A stretch of 64,000 bases of DNA. Source: Halomonas faecis (GTDB lineage: Bacteria > Pseudomonadota > Gammaproteobacteria > Pseudomonadales > Halomonadaceae). Shown here one piece after another: positions 7,158 to 16,351 of the stretch. The translations under genes were made by a program, and so were the position numbers. The notes under the pieces were generated by a model. That model had not been told where the DNA came from. It worked only from the letters and a program-made list of their open reading frames with translations, and made no database searches. The stretch lies in assembly GCF_010993975.1 (NCBI RefSeq), contig NZ_JAACZO010000010.1, positions 1 to 64,000 on the forward strand, written 5' to 3'. Positions within the stretch are counted from its first letter, which is position 1. Each line of letters opens with the position of its first letter.

Positions 7158-7230
7158 GATGAATCCTCTCGCGCTTAGCGCCTTGTCAAAAATTCTGGTG
7201 TTACCCAGATGAGTAGCGGGTAAAACAAGA

Positions 7231-7236
7231 ATTATA
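7231..7236 (-). promoter_or_regulatory. Candidate -10 element of the cold-shock gene
   Basis: The minus strand reads a perfect TATAAT at 7236-7231 within taattataattc, about 74 bases upstream of the start codon. The matching -35 is poor (GAATTC at a 17-bp spacing). A TTGACA at about 7184-7189 is too near the start codon to serve this gene. Confidence 0.4.
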
Positions 7237-7411
7237 ATTACAGGCGGTCGAAAGAATTCGAGTGCTTCTGAAACCATGCTGCTTGCCAACCAACTGGCGA
7301 CCACAGTGTCACGCCCAGAGGCGTGGGTCAAAGACTTTCGCGTTTTATTCTGGATTCTCCGTACATGGGATCCCATCCGTTCGACCTCGATTGACGCATG
7401 GCCGAGTGATT

Positions 7412-8041
7412 TCAAACGGGCCGGCGCACGGCTCTCAGCTTTCCGCTGCCTCCACCGCCGCAGAAGAACCGATCGTTGCAATCGGCCTCGAGCCCCGACA
7501 CGCCCATGCCGGGTGGCAGCTCGAGCCTCTCGAGGAGCTCTCCCGTTTGCGGATCGATTCGCCGCAAGTCGCTCTCGTCCCCCTCCCAGGTGCCGTGCCA
7601 GAGTTCGCCGTCGAGCCAGGTGACCCCGGTGACGAAACGGTTGGATTCGATGGTGCGAAGGATCGCCCCCGAGCGGGGATCGAGTTGCTGGATCGTGCGG
7701 TCCCGATACCGTCCCACCCAGAGCGTTCCTTCGGCCCACGCAAGCCCCGAAACGCCGCCTTCAGGGGCGGGGATGGTGTCGACGACGCGGCCGGTCTGCG
7801 GATCGACCTTCTGGATGCGATCTTCGGCGATCTGGAACAGGTGCTCCCCGTCGAAGGCCGTTCCCGCATTCGCGGCGACCTCGACCGAGCGCAACGTCTC
7901 CCCGCTTGCCGGGTCTAGGGCGGTCAGCGTGTCGCCGGTGGCAAGCCAGACGTGCTGACCGTCGTACGTGACGCCATGCACGCAATCGATACCCGGGAAG
8001 GGGCCATACTCGCGGAGAATGTCGGCAGTTGAGCGGTTCAT
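7412..8041 (-). CDS. Beta-propeller (YncE/Vgb-like) protein
   Basis: A 209-residue protein made of five short repeats of the type W(L/V)GxxxDxTIxxLDPxSGxxxRTIE ([68 protein letters not shown]), as in YncE, Vgb and glutamine-cyclotransferase-like propellers. No signal peptide is seen, so it is probably cytoplasmic. The ligand is unknown. It lies 35 bases downstream of the TPR/winged-helix regulator gene on the same strand, so the two are likely one operon, and the propeller may act as the sensing partner. Confidence 0.75.
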   Translation of the reverse strand: MNRSTADILREYGPFPGIDCVHGVTYDGQHVWLATGDTLTALDPASGETLRSVEVAANAGTAFDGEHLFQIAEDRIQKVDPQTGRVVDTIPAPEGGVSGLAWAEGTLWVGRYRDRTIQQLDPRSGAILRTIESNRFVTGVTWLDGELWHGTWEGDESDLRRIDPQTGELLERLELPPGMGVSGLEADCNDRFFCGGGGSGKLRAVRRPV

Positions 8042-8076
8042 GTTTCTGTCCTGGTTGCTGGGTAGGTGACCCCAGC

Positions 8077-9297
8077 CTAGCTACCTGGATAGGGACCGGG
8101 GAGTAACAAGGTTGTCGTGAATCCCGGCATGGGCGGGGTCATCCAGCGACGCGCCCGCCCATGGCCGAACGATTGGGCCTTGCCTTCCGCCGCCAGGGCG
8201 TCGAGGGCTCGCTGCACGGTGCGCTGACTGGTGCCAAGGGCCAGTGCCAGAGCCGAGCTCGACCACGGCTCACCGTCGGCAAGCAGGGCGAGAACCGCGG
8301 CATGCTTTTCTTCGATGGGCCGTGCCAGTACCACCACTTCGCCGGCGCTGTGCGGCACCAGCTCGAACCCGTGCTTCGTCGCGCGTACGTCGGCTAGGGG
8401 CGATAGTGCCGTGCGCAGTCGCCCGACTTCGACGCGCAGCCGCACGCGATGCGAGTCATCGGCGAATGTCGTTCGAAAGGCTTGCGCAATGAGCCTGTCC
8501 CTCGGCACGCATTCCGGCCAGGTTTCGCCCAGCAGGCGTGCGAGTGTGAACAGTACCGGGCGTCTCGAAAGCGAGACCACCGTGTGGGCGTCACGCACCA
8601 CGTGGCGGCAGGCGTCGACGACGAGCGCCTCCGACGCCAGTAACGCTTCGACCTCTTCGAGCCGCAGGAGCCGCTCTTCGCCCTGCCCGATCAGGCGTGC
8701 GGCAGGCGTATTCAGCACGTGAGATGCGCTGTCGACCTCCGCCTCGAGTGCAGGAATCCCGGCGCGGTGCGCGACGCTCTCGGCTCTAGCGAGTGCCGCG
8801 TGCGCCGCTTGCGTCTGCAACCGGCGCATCGCGATGCCCGCTGCCACGAGCTCGTGGGCGGTCCTCATTGCCGGCGGCAAAGGGGTGGGATCGAGACCGG
8901 CGAGTATCCGCTCTGCCTCTTCCAGGCGTCCGATCAGCAGCAGGTGTCGGGCTTCGAGGTACCTCGCATGCGCAGCGTTGACTCGGTCGCCGTGCGCTTC
9001 GAGCGTCGCCCGCGCCGTGTCGAGCGCTTTCGCGGCCCAGGTGAGGTCGCGCGAGACCAGGGCGATCTCGGCCTCGGCGACCACGCACCTTGCGCGAGCC
9101 ACGGCTTCTTTCGGACCGAAGGTGCGCACGGCGCGTCGCAGCAGCGCTTTCGCTCGCTCGAAATCGCCAAGCTGTGCCATCGCGATCCCGCGTAGCGCGA
9201 GCGCCGGCGCATCGTCGCGCAGTGCCACTCGGTTCAATGCGCCGAGAGGATCGCCCGCCGTGAGTGCACGGCTTGCGGCCGTGATCAGTGAGTCCAT
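8077..9297 (-). CDS. TPR and winged-helix domain regulator
   Basis: A 406-residue protein. Residues 1-200 form helical TPR-like repeats (ALALRGIAMAQLGDFERAKALLRRAV; AHARYLEARHLLLIGRLEEAERIL). Residues about 235-320 resemble an OmpR/SARP-type winged helix (LSRRPVLFTLARLLGETWPECVPRDRLIAQAF then RLRVEVGRLRTAL). Residues about 330-385 form another winged helix (SSALALALGTSQRTVQRALDALAAEG). It lacks an ATPase domain and a receiver domain. It probably regulates its own operon with the propeller gene downstream. The target and signal are unknown. Confidence 0.7.
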   Translation of the reverse strand: MDSLITAASRALTAGDPLGALNRVALRDDAPALALRGIAMAQLGDFERAKALLRRAVRTFGPKEAVARARCVVAEAEIALVSRDLTWAAKALDTARATLEAHGDRVNAAHARYLEARHLLLIGRLEEAERILAGLDPTPLPPAMRTAHELVAAGIAMRRLQTQAAHAALARAESVAHRAGIPALEAEVDSASHVLNTPAARLIGQGEERLLRLEEVEALLASEALVVDACRHVVRDAHTVVSLSRRPVLFTLARLLGETWPECVPRDRLIAQAFRTTFADDSHRVRLRVEVGRLRTALSPLADVRATKHGFELVPHSAGEVVVLARPIEEKHAAVLALLADGEPWSSSALALALGTSQRTVQRALDALAAEGKAQSFGHGRARRWMTPPMPGFTTTLLLPGPYPGS

Positions 9298-9405
9298 CGA
9301 AATCCCGCCACACTTATTACTCCCGCTGCTCGGTCACACGGCACTAACTGTATCTCATGACCGCGAAGGAGCAGGGCGGATCGTAAGCCGCCTATCCTTT
9401 GGATA

Positions 9406-9436
9406 CGATTCGCCCGGCCTTGCGCCGGGCGAATCG
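9406..9436 (-). terminator. Strong hairpin after the SSF transporter gene
   Basis: CGATTCGCCCGGC (9406-9418) pairs perfectly with GCCGGGCGAATCG (9424-9436) around a 5-base loop. It sits 27 bases beyond the stop of the sodium:solute symporter gene. There is no clear U-run on the minus strand, so it may also act as an mRNA-stabilising end. Confidence 0.6.
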
Positions 9437-9462
9437 CTGATGGGAATGCTGGTGAGCGGACC

Positions 9463-10938
9463 TCAGGAGCGAGCCGCGAGAGCTTCCACTGGGGAGTGAG
9501 AGCTCGACGTCTGGGTGGCCAGGCTCATGGCGATGAAAATCACCGTATTGATCATCAGACCGCAGAAGCCGGCGTGCCAGCCGAAGGGGGCATCGCCACC
9601 GAACTGGTAGAAGAGAGTGACGGCGGCACCGATGGCCAGACCCGTGAAGGCGGCGCTACGCGAGGCACGGCGCCAGAACAGTGCGCCGAGCAGCATCGGC
9701 AGTAGTTGAACGACGATGCCGTAGGCGCCCAGCAACAGGGCGACCAGCGAACCGGGGTTGGCCAGGGCGAGCAGGTAGGCGGCCAGTGAGACGATGATCA
9801 CGCCGAGGCGTGTCAGCTTCAGGGCCTTGTGGTCCGGCAGGTTGCGGCAGGCCGGCAGGTGCTGGCCGATGTCACGTACCAGGATGGTGGCCGAGGTGTG
9901 GGCCAGGTTGGCGGCCGTGGACATGGCGGCCGCCAGCGCGCCGGAGAGGGCAAGCCCTATCAGCCAGGCCGGGAAGTGGGCCATCTCCACCACCAGGGTC
10001 AGCAGCACCTGGTCGGGGGAGTCGAGCGGGGTATCCTGCAGCACGACGATGCCGGCGAAGCCGATGATCAGCAGCGGCACCAGCAGGTAGCTGTACAGCG
10101 GGTAGAGCACGAACACGCGCTTGAGGGTCCGCTCGCTGCGAGCGCTGTAGAACTTCATGAAGATGTGCGGCCACATCACGCAACCCAGAGCGCTGACCAG
10201 GATGGCGGTGGAGAAGGCCCCCCAGCCCATGCCCTGAGCGCCAGGCATGGTCAGGTACTCCGGCGCCTGGCGCTGGATCTCCCGGAACATCTCGCCCACG
10301 CCGCCGAAGAACTGCTCGGCGGTGGTCAGTCCCAGGACCCAGGCGATGACGACCATCATCACGCCTTGCAGCAGGTTGGTCCAGCCGATGCCCTGCAGGC
10401 CGCTGGCATAGACATAGGCCGCGACCACGCCGCAGGCCGCCAGGCTGCCCAGCCAGAAGGGAATGGTGCCCGAGGTGGCGGCCTCGAACAGCATGCCGGC
10501 GCCGGCGATCTGGATCGTCAGGTAAGGGATCATGGCCAGCACGCTGATGATACCGATCAATAGCCCCAGGACGTTACCCCGGGTCGGATAGCAGGCCGAC
10601 AGGAACTCCGCCTGTGTGAGGAAGCCGTGACGGCGCCCGAGGCGCGAGATGAGGGGGGCGATAAGCCACCAGACGAGCACCGCCAGGGTCAAGTAGGCGA
10701 TGATGTAAAGCGCCGGGGCGCCCTTGCTGTAGGCCCAGCCCGGTGCGCCCAGGAAGGCGAAGGCGGAGAATATCTCGGCGCCAAGGATGAAGAACAGCAC
10801 CAGCAGGCCCATATGACGGCCGCCGGCGACATAGCCTTCCAGAGAGGAACCCTGGCCGTGCCGGGCTCGCAGGCCCACCAGCAACACGATCAGCAGGTAG
10901 CCGAAGGTCATGGTGGTGATCAGCAGTGAATCATTCAT
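9463..10938 (-). CDS. Sodium:solute symporter (SSF family)
   Basis: A 491-residue polytopic membrane protein with about 13 hydrophobic segments. The SSF signature is around residues 150-170, and the first segments contain YLLIVLLVGLRARHGQGSSLEGYVAGGR and FLGAPGWAYSKGAPALY. Family members import sugars, amino acids, acetate or pantothenate with Na+. ATG 10938 follows GGAGG and overlaps the stop of the DUF3311-type gene, so the two are translationally coupled; small DUF3311 partners are typical for this SSF branch. The M20 amidohydrolase gene upstream in the same direction suggests that the substrate is an N-acylated amino acid or peptide-like compound. Confidence 0.9.
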   Translation of the reverse strand: MNDSLLITTMTFGYLLIVLLVGLRARHGQGSSLEGYVAGGRHMGLLVLFFILGAEIFSAFAFLGAPGWAYSKGAPALYIIAYLTLAVLVWWLIAPLISRLGRRHGFLTQAEFLSACYPTRGNVLGLLIGIISVLAMIPYLTIQIAGAGMLFEAATSGTIPFWLGSLAACGVVAAYVYASGLQGIGWTNLLQGVMMVVIAWVLGLTTAEQFFGGVGEMFREIQRQAPEYLTMPGAQGMGWGAFSTAILVSALGCVMWPHIFMKFYSARSERTLKRVFVLYPLYSYLLVPLLIIGFAGIVVLQDTPLDSPDQVLLTLVVEMAHFPAWLIGLALSGALAAAMSTAANLAHTSATILVRDIGQHLPACRNLPDHKALKLTRLGVIIVSLAAYLLALANPGSLVALLLGAYGIVVQLLPMLLGALFWRRASRSAAFTGLAIGAAVTLFYQFGGDAPFGWHAGFCGLMINTVIFIAMSLATQTSSSHSPVEALAARS

Positions 10939-11155
10939 CGTCGACCTCCTTGGCGCTTTCACGGCGATAGCAGATCACCAGGCCGACGAACATGGCGAAG
11001 ACCCAGGCGATGTACCAGAACACGAAGAAGGGCAGGCCCATCACCATGGGCTCGATGCGATTGGCGATCAGCGCCCCAGGCCAGATCATGCTCAGGGTGC
11101 AGAGCAGGAAATAGAAGAGCATCCCCCGGGAGGGGAGGGTGGGTCGTGTGGTCAT
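10931..11155 (-). CDS. DUF3311 family small membrane protein
   Basis: A 74-residue protein with two hydrophobic segments (FYFLLCTLSMIWPGALIANRI; VFWYIAWVFAMFVGLVICY) and the P-x-x-F-x-W-Y pattern of DUF3311/YhjC-like subunits that accompany SSF transporters. It overlaps the SSF start by 8 bp. It is probably an accessory subunit of the transporter. Confidence 0.8.
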   Translation of the reverse strand: MTTRPTLPSRGMLFYFLLCTLSMIWPGALIANRIEPMVMGLPFFVFWYIAWVFAMFVGLVICYRRESAKEVDDE

Positions 11156-11206
11156 GTGGTGCCTCTTTGTTGTGGTGTTGGTCGGGCGTCTCGGTCGGGA
11201 TCGCGG

Positions 11207-12400
11207 TCATTCCTTGCGCAGGGCGCCGAGTCCGATGGCGGCCAGCAGTCGGCAGCCGATGGGGATCACGTTGTCGTTGAAGTCGAAGCGGGCGTTGTGC
11301 AGCGGCGCAGTGTCGTCACCTTCGGCGGAGCCCAGGAAGAAGTAGGCGCCGGGGCATTGCTGCAGCATGAAGGAAAAGTCCTCGCCGCCGAGGCTAGGCT
11401 TGACGTCGCGTTCCAGGGCCTGCTCGCCGAGCAGTTCGGTGACGGTCGTCTCGACGTGGCGAACCGCCTCGGCGTCGTTGTGCGTGGCGGGGAAGATACG
11501 CTGGTAGGCCACCTCGATGCTGCCGCCATGCGCCGCTGCCACACCGTCACAGATCCGGTGAACGGCCTGCTCGATGCGTGCCTGGGTGGCGGTGTCCAGG
11601 GTGCGCACGGTGCCGCTGATGCGTACCTCGTCGGGGATGATGGCGAAGCCGTCGAGGTCGCCACCCTGCAGGCCGCACAGGCTGAGTGTGGCCGGGGCGA
11701 GCGGGTCGGCGTCGCGCGAGACCACGCTGTGCAGGGCCTGGATCAGGGCACCGGTGATGCGCACCGGGTCGGTGGAGAGATGGGGATTGACGCCGCCATG
11801 GCCGCCCTTGCCGCGCACGGTGATGTCGAGCCGGTCGGTGGCGGCCATGATGGCGCCGCTGCGCACCGCGACTCGACCGGCAGGCAGGGCCGGCCAGTTG
11901 TGTAGGGCATAGACCGCGTCCATCGGGAAACGCTCGAACAGGCCCTCCTCGACCATGATGCGACCGCCGCCCAGGCCTTCCTCGGCGGGCTGGAAGATCA
12001 GGTGGAGGGTGCCGGCGAAGTCGCGGTGCTCGGCCAAGTAGGCGGCCACACCTAGCAGCATGGTGGTGTGACCGTCATGGCCGCAGGCATGCATGACACC
12101 AGGGCTTGCCGAGGCGTGGTCGTGCTCGCCGAGTTCTTGGATCGGCAGGGCGTCCATGTCGGCACGCAGCCCGATGCGCCGGCCGTTGTCGGGTCGGCGT
12201 CCCTTCACGGTGGCGACGATGCCGGTGCCGCCGATGCCGGCCACGAAGGGGAGGTCCAGCCGCGCCAACTCAGTGGCGATGCGCTCGGCGGTGGCATGTT
12301 CTTGGAAGCCCAGTTCGGGTTGGCGGTGCAGCTCGTGTCGCAGTCGCGTCAGCGCCTCCTGGTGACGCTCGAAGAAGGCGGGGTCGATGAAGTCGGTCAT
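11207..12400 (-). CDS. M20 family amidohydrolase (hippurate/N-acyl amino acid hydrolase type)
   Basis: A 397-residue M20D metallopeptidase. Typical motifs are RHELHRQPELGF (about 21-32), the metal site MHACGHDGHT (His104, Cys106, His108), the base pair QPAEEG (Glu140, Glu141), the ligand HNWP (His168) and a late metal ligand in the LHNARFDFND region. Such enzymes remove acyl groups from N-acyl amino acids such as hippurate or N-acetyl amino acids. It precedes the DUF3311/SSF transporter genes on the same strand (51-bp gap) and is divergent from a LysR gene. This supports an import-then-hydrolyse unit under LysR control. The exact acyl group is not readable. Confidence 0.9.
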   Translation of the reverse strand: MTDFIDPAFFERHQEALTRLRHELHRQPELGFQEHATAERIATELARLDLPFVAGIGGTGIVATVKGRRPDNGRRIGLRADMDALPIQELGEHDHASASPGVMHACGHDGHTTMLLGVAAYLAEHRDFAGTLHLIFQPAEEGLGGGRIMVEEGLFERFPMDAVYALHNWPALPAGRVAVRSGAIMAATDRLDITVRGKGGHGGVNPHLSTDPVRITGALIQALHSVVSRDADPLAPATLSLCGLQGGDLDGFAIIPDEVRISGTVRTLDTATQARIEQAVHRICDGVAAAHGGSIEVAYQRIFPATHNDAEAVRHVETTVTELLGEQALERDVKPSLGGEDFSFMLQQCPGAYFFLGSAEGDDTAPLHNARFDFNDNVIPIGCRLLAAIGLGALRKE

Positions 12401-12534
12401 GGGTTGTCGCTTGTTGTGGATGACGCCTTCATCTTGGTCGGCCGTGTCCCATAGATAAAATAGTATTATTCTGTGCTTTGTATGCTTAAATTATATATAA
12501 AGGCCCGAGCTGCCACGTCATCTGCCGAGGGACC
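12401..12534. promoter_or_regulatory. AT-rich divergent promoter region (amidohydrolase / LysR)
   Basis: This 134-bp gap between divergent starts contains the most AT-rich patch of the neighbourhood (about 12454-12502, including ataaaatagtattatt and ttaaattatatataaa). It must hold both promoters and the LysR site, but I cannot fix individual boxes. Confidence 0.5.
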
Positions 12535-13461
12535 ATGGACTTCAAGCAGTTACGCTATTTCACAACCGTCGTGGAAGAAGGTTCCATCTCGGCGGCCGCC
12601 AAGCGGATCCCCCTGGCGCAGCCGGCGCTGTCGCGCCAGCTTCAGCTGCTGGAGGAGTCGGTAGGGGCGGCGTTGCTGATGCGTTCACGGCACGGCATCC
12701 GCCTGACCGCGGCGGGCGAGGCCTTCCATGGGGAGGTGCGGCGGTTGCTAAGCGAGTTCGAACAGGCGAAACGCAACGCCCGGCGCATCGCGGACGGTTG
12801 GCTCGGCCAGCTGCGCCTGGGGGTGACCGTGATGCACCTCTGGGTGCCGCAGATCGTGCGCCTGCTCAACGACTTCCGCCAGCGTCATCCCGAGGTGACG
12901 CTCAAGGTGGTCTCGCTGCTGTCGGCGCCGCAGATCGAGAGCATTCGCCGGAATCGGCTCGACGCCGGCATGCTGTTCTTTCCCCCGGAGGACGACGACG
13001 AGCTGTGCAGCCACTGCCTCTATGAGGATCGCCTGGTTCTGGTGACCAGCACTGGCTCCCCCCTCGCCGAGAGTCCGCCTCGGCGTCTGGCCGACCTCAA
13101 CGGCGAGGACTTCATCTGGTTCGAACGCAGCGCCACCCCGACCTACCACGACAAGCTGATCCATGCCTTCCAGCGCCGTGGTTTCACCCCCCATGTGGTG
13201 CAGGAGGGCGCCGACAACGCCACCATGCTGTGCCTGGTAGCGGCCGGCATGGGCTGCACCATACTGCCGGAGATGACCATGGCCGGGGCGCCGGAGGGCG
13301 TGGTCTGCCACAGTCTGGACGATCTGGACCTGGCGTTGCCTTTGATGCTGGTGTGGCGGCGCGACGCCAGCCTGCCGGCGGTGCATCGGCTGATCGAGGT
13401 CGCCGAGTCGCGTTCGCTGGCGCCCTCGGGAACCTCCGGAATGCTCCCAGTTGCTGAGTGA
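12535..13461 (+). CDS. LysR family transcriptional regulator
   Basis: A 308-residue LysR protein: DNA-binding domain at 1-60 (MDFKQLRYFTTVVEEGSISAAAKRI, LSRQLQLLEESVGAALLMR) and effector domain about 90-290 of the CynR/CatR-like type. The ATG follows GAGGGACC. It is divergent from the M20 amidohydrolase and probably activates the amidohydrolase-DUF3311-SSF unit in response to its substrate. Confidence 0.9.
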   Translation: MDFKQLRYFTTVVEEGSISAAAKRIPLAQPALSRQLQLLEESVGAALLMRSRHGIRLTAAGEAFHGEVRRLLSEFEQAKRNARRIADGWLGQLRLGVTVMHLWVPQIVRLLNDFRQRHPEVTLKVVSLLSAPQIESIRRNRLDAGMLFFPPEDDDELCSHCLYEDRLVLVTSTGSPLAESPPRRLADLNGEDFIWFERSATPTYHDKLIHAFQRRGFTPHVVQEGADNATMLCLVAAGMGCTILPEMTMAGAPEGVVCHSLDDLDLALPLMLVWRRDASLPAVHRLIEVAESRSLAPSGTSGMLPVAE

Positions 13462-13591
13462 GGTTGAAGGGGTAGCCGAAGGGGCTTTCGGCCGACGCTA
13501 GCGGAGATAGGCGTCAAACGGGTGACAATGGCGTGTCGGTCGCCGCTGTTGCATGATGGCAGTCGTCCCTCTCGACTCAGGCAGGAAGCCC

Positions 13592-14209
13592 ATGTCCCTC
13601 GAAAGCGCGCTGCTCTACATTGTGGCCATCTTCGTCTTTGCCGTGACCCCGGGGCCCGGGGTGTTCGCCCTGCTGGCGCGGGGCATGGCCTCCGGCGCGC
13701 GGGTCTGCTTACCGCTGGCGCTGGGAATGACCCTCAGCGACCTGCTCTATCTGCTGCTGGCCTTCTACGGCCTGGCGGCCATCGCCGAGAACTGGAGTGA
13801 AGCCTTCACGGTGATCCGCTATCTTGGCGCCGCTTACCTGCTCTACCTGGGCTGGAAGATGTGGACCGCCCCAGTCACGGACGAGCCGCTGGCGTCCGAG
13901 CAGCAGCGGGGGGATGCCGTGAAGAGTTTCCTGCAAGGCTTTCTGATCTCCGCCTCCAACCCCAAGGTGATCCTCTTCTACATTGCTTTCCTGCCTACCT
14001 TCATCGACCTCACCGTCCTGACCTTTAGCGGCATGGTGCTGGTGGTCGGGCTCACCTTCGTCGGGCTGATGACGGGGCTTATGCTGGTGGCCTCCGGCGC
14101 CTCGAGCGCCCGGCGATTCCTGCAGACTAAGCGGGCCATGAAAGGCGCCAACCGCTCCGCGGGCTCGCTGATGGCTGCCGCCGGCGCCTTCCTGATCGCC
14201 AAGGGGTAA
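13592..14209 (+). CDS. LysE family translocator
   Basis: A 205-residue inner-membrane protein with six predicted helices and the LysE/RhtB family opening AIFVFAVTPGPGVFALLARGMASG, plus FLQGFLISASNPKVILFYIAFLP in the middle. Family members export amino acids or their analogues. ATG 13592 (MSLESALLY) follows AGGAAG; an upstream in-frame ATG at 13553 has no ribosome site. It lies 130 bp after the LysR gene and could protect against amino acids released by the nearby amidohydrolase. Confidence 0.88.
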   Translation: MSLESALLYIVAIFVFAVTPGPGVFALLARGMASGARVCLPLALGMTLSDLLYLLLAFYGLAAIAENWSEAFTVIRYLGAAYLLYLGWKMWTAPVTDEPLASEQQRGDAVKSFLQGFLISASNPKVILFYIAFLPTFIDLTVLTFSGMVLVVGLTFVGLMTGLMLVASGASSARRFLQTKRAMKGANRSAGSLMAAAGAFLIAKG

Positions 14210-14311
14210 GGCCCGCCTTACGGCCGGTTTCGCGTCGACGAGCGCGGCGAATCCCTGCTGGTCGCCCTGCATGACGACGAGCTCGAGCGTCTGGGAGACG
14301 TGAAGCGCTGA
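14210..14311 (+). other. In-frame open stretch after the LysE stop, possible gene remnant
   Basis: Immediately after the TAA (14207-14209) the same frame stays open for 33 codons, with protein-like content (RFRVDERGESLLVALHDDELERLGDVKR) and no start codon of its own. It looks like the 3' end of a lost gene. I do not recognise the family. Confidence 0.3.
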
Positions 14312-14419
14312 ACCCCTCGCGGTCGGTTGCGGTTTTCCGTGGTGCCGGGTGCCGTCCTCGGCTTGACGCTATGGGTCTTGTACCGGGGTGACGGACCTCG
14401 AGCGGGAGTGGCTTCTCGG

Positions 14420-15025
14420 TCAGGCAAACGCGGTTTCCCGGAAGCTCTCTCTGCCGAGCAGGGCGCGATGCCAGGCTGCCAACCGCCGGTGCCGGCTCGG
14501 CCAGTCGACCTCGGGCAGGCGGAACGACAGGTAATCGAGCGCCACGCCGACCACGATGTCGCCGAGCATCAGCGGCTCCGGTTCGCCCTTTCGGGTTCGC
14601 TCGTGCCCCTCGAGCGTGGCCAGCAGACGCGCGATGGCGCGCTCGCGGCGTTGGCCCAGCACGCTCTCGTCGGCCGCGGCGCCCTGATTTTTGCGGGCGA
14701 TCACGGTCGTGAAGGCGGCATCGATGAGACCCTGGCCGAACCCGGTATGGCTCAGCACCTCGGCCAGCGCGGCGTCCGGCAGCAGGTCGATGCCGTTACC
14801 CCGTGCGTTGAGGTATTGCGCAATGAGCAGGGACTCACTGAGCGTTGCGCCCTCGTCCGTGACCAGGGCCGGCACTCGACTCGCCGGGTTGATGGCCAGC
14901 AATGCCTCATCGTCGACCCAGGGATCGCACCAGCGCAGGGAGACGTCATCGGTCAGTCCGCGCTCCAGGGCAACGATGCGTGCAACGCGCGCATAGGGAG
15001 AAGTGGCGTTCAGATAGAGTTCCAT
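14420..15025 (-). CDS. Glutathione S-transferase family protein
   Basis: A 201-residue GST. The N-terminal thioredoxin-like domain (1-80) has TSPYARVARIVALERGL with the catalytic Ser/Tyr region and the glutathione-binding NPASRVPALVTDEGATLSES. The C-terminal helical domain covers 90-200. It conjugates or transfers glutathione in the cytoplasm. The start ATG lies two bases after the MFS stop, so both are one operon, with GGGAGCG inside the MFS 3' end as the ribosome site. The divergent LysR gene at 16352 is the likely regulator. Confidence 0.9.
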   Translation of the reverse strand: MELYLNATSPYARVARIVALERGLTDDVSLRWCDPWVDDEALLAINPASRVPALVTDEGATLSESLLIAQYLNARGNGIDLLPDAALAEVLSHTGFGQGLIDAAFTTVIARKNQGAAADESVLGQRRERAIARLLATLEGHERTRKGEPEPLMLGDIVVGVALDYLSFRLPEVDWPSRHRRLAAWHRALLGRESFRETAFA

Positions 15026-15027
15026 GG

Positions 15028-16254
15028 TCAGCGCTCCCGGTTTTTGAGAGTAGGGGGTCGAGGGGATACGGTCGGCGTGCTCGAGGCCGCAACGCCGCGG
15101 CTGAGCAGAATGAGGACGATGCCGACGGCCAGCGCGATGCCGCCCAGTGCGAACAACGGATAGTAGATGCCCGACGCGCTGTACAGTGCCGACATCGCGT
15201 AGCCGGCCATGGCCTGGGCGGCGGCAAAGACGGCGGTGGCATGGCCCCATAGGCGCTTGTGCTCCTTGGCCCCGACCAGCTCCGCCAGCCGGCCGGAGGT
15301 GAGAGCGACGATGGCCGGGATCATCGCCCCCACGAGCAATGACGACAGCGAGCGGCTGATCAGAGACAGCGAGATCAACGGGATCGCCACCGCCACGGTC
15401 TTGGCCATGAATCCCATCGCCAGCCCGGTGTGCCAGCCCAGATGCCTGGCCACGAAACCGGCCAGCAGCGGGCCGGCTACCGCGCCCACGCCGAACAGAG
15501 CCCATTGCAGTGAGGCCGCCCGGTGTCCCAGCTCGGCTTCGCGGGCCAGGAAGTCGACCCAGAACACGGTGTGCGGCACGAAGCCCACCGCATCCAGACC
15601 ATAGGCTGCGATCACCAGCAGCACGGCCGCCGTGCCCAGTGAGCGAGCCTTGGCCGGCGATTCCGGTACCGGGTGGGAGGCGACGGAAGGTGAATCCAGC
15701 CGAACGGCGCCCCAGTCACCAACCGCGCCAGCGATCAGTGCCAGCACGCCCAGCGCCAGCCAGGCCGCCGTCAGGCCGATCTCGAGCAGAAGCGGCACCA
15801 GCGTCGCCGACAACAGGGCGCCCAGGCCGATTCCGGTGAAGACGAGGGCGCCCACCGTGGCCCGGCGATGGGGCGGCGTGGCGGCCAGTGCCGTGGAGGG
15901 GCCGACCACCATCAGGATCGCTCCGGCCACGCCCGAGACCAGCCGCCACACGAAGAACCAGCCAATGGTGCCGGGGGTGGCGCAAGCCAGGAAACTCAGG
16001 CCGATGCCGGCGAAGGCGGCGGCCATGACCCAGCGGGGAGAGAAGCGCTCAGAGAGACGATGTGCCGCGAGGGCGCCGATGAAGTAGCCGAGCAGGTTGG
16101 CGGCTCCCAGGTAAGCAGCCTGGGAAGCCGTGAACCAGTGTTGCTCGATCAACGCCGGTAGCAGCGGCGTATAGGCGAAACGGGCCACGCCGATGCCGGC
16201 AAGCGTGGCCATGATGCCTGTCAGGAGCGCGGGAAGATCGTGGCGGCGTGTCAT
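15028..16254 (-). CDS. MFS transporter, YbfB/YjiJ type
   Basis: A 408-residue 12-helix protein of the YbfB/YjiJ branch of the major facilitator superfamily (GIGVARFAYTPLLPALIEQHWFTASQAAYLGAANLLGYFIGA at the N-terminus, GPSTALA and RRATVGALVFTGIGLGALL after the fourth helix). Substrates of this branch are mostly unknown; some export drugs or small metabolites. ATG 16254 begins MTRRHD; a second ATG at 16269 is possible. It is co-directional with the GST gene (2-bp gap) and divergent from a LysR gene, so a conjugate-and-export role is plausible but inferred. Confidence 0.9.
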   Translation of the reverse strand: MTRRHDLPALLTGIMATLAGIGVARFAYTPLLPALIEQHWFTASQAAYLGAANLLGYFIGALAAHRLSERFSPRWVMAAAFAGIGLSFLACATPGTIGWFFVWRLVSGVAGAILMVVGPSTALAATPPHRRATVGALVFTGIGLGALLSATLVPLLLEIGLTAAWLALGVLALIAGAVGDWGAVRLDSPSVASHPVPESPAKARSLGTAAVLLVIAAYGLDAVGFVPHTVFWVDFLAREAELGHRAASLQWALFGVGAVAGPLLAGFVARHLGWHTGLAMGFMAKTVAVAIPLISLSLISRSLSSLLVGAMIPAIVALTSGRLAELVGAKEHKRLWGHATAVFAAAQAMAGYAMSALYSASGIYYPLFALGGIALAVGIVLILLSRGVAASSTPTVSPRPPTLKNRER

Positions 16255-16351
16255 GCACGCAGCGTACACAAGCCGGCAGGTTCTTTAGAAGTGATTAATC
16301 GAGATGGCTGTTATCATGTAAGCAGATATCAGAGGCCAAGCGGGGGTCACC

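Noticed and set aside
7184-7189. TTGACA as the -35 box of the cold-shock gene
   Set aside because: It lies about 27 to 32 bases before the start codon, leaving no room for a -10 and a leader ahead of the ribosome site.
6951-7739. N-terminal extension of the cold-shock protein to 262 residues
   Set aside because: Csp homology begins exactly at ATG 7157, which has a good ribosome site; the extension overlaps the propeller gene.
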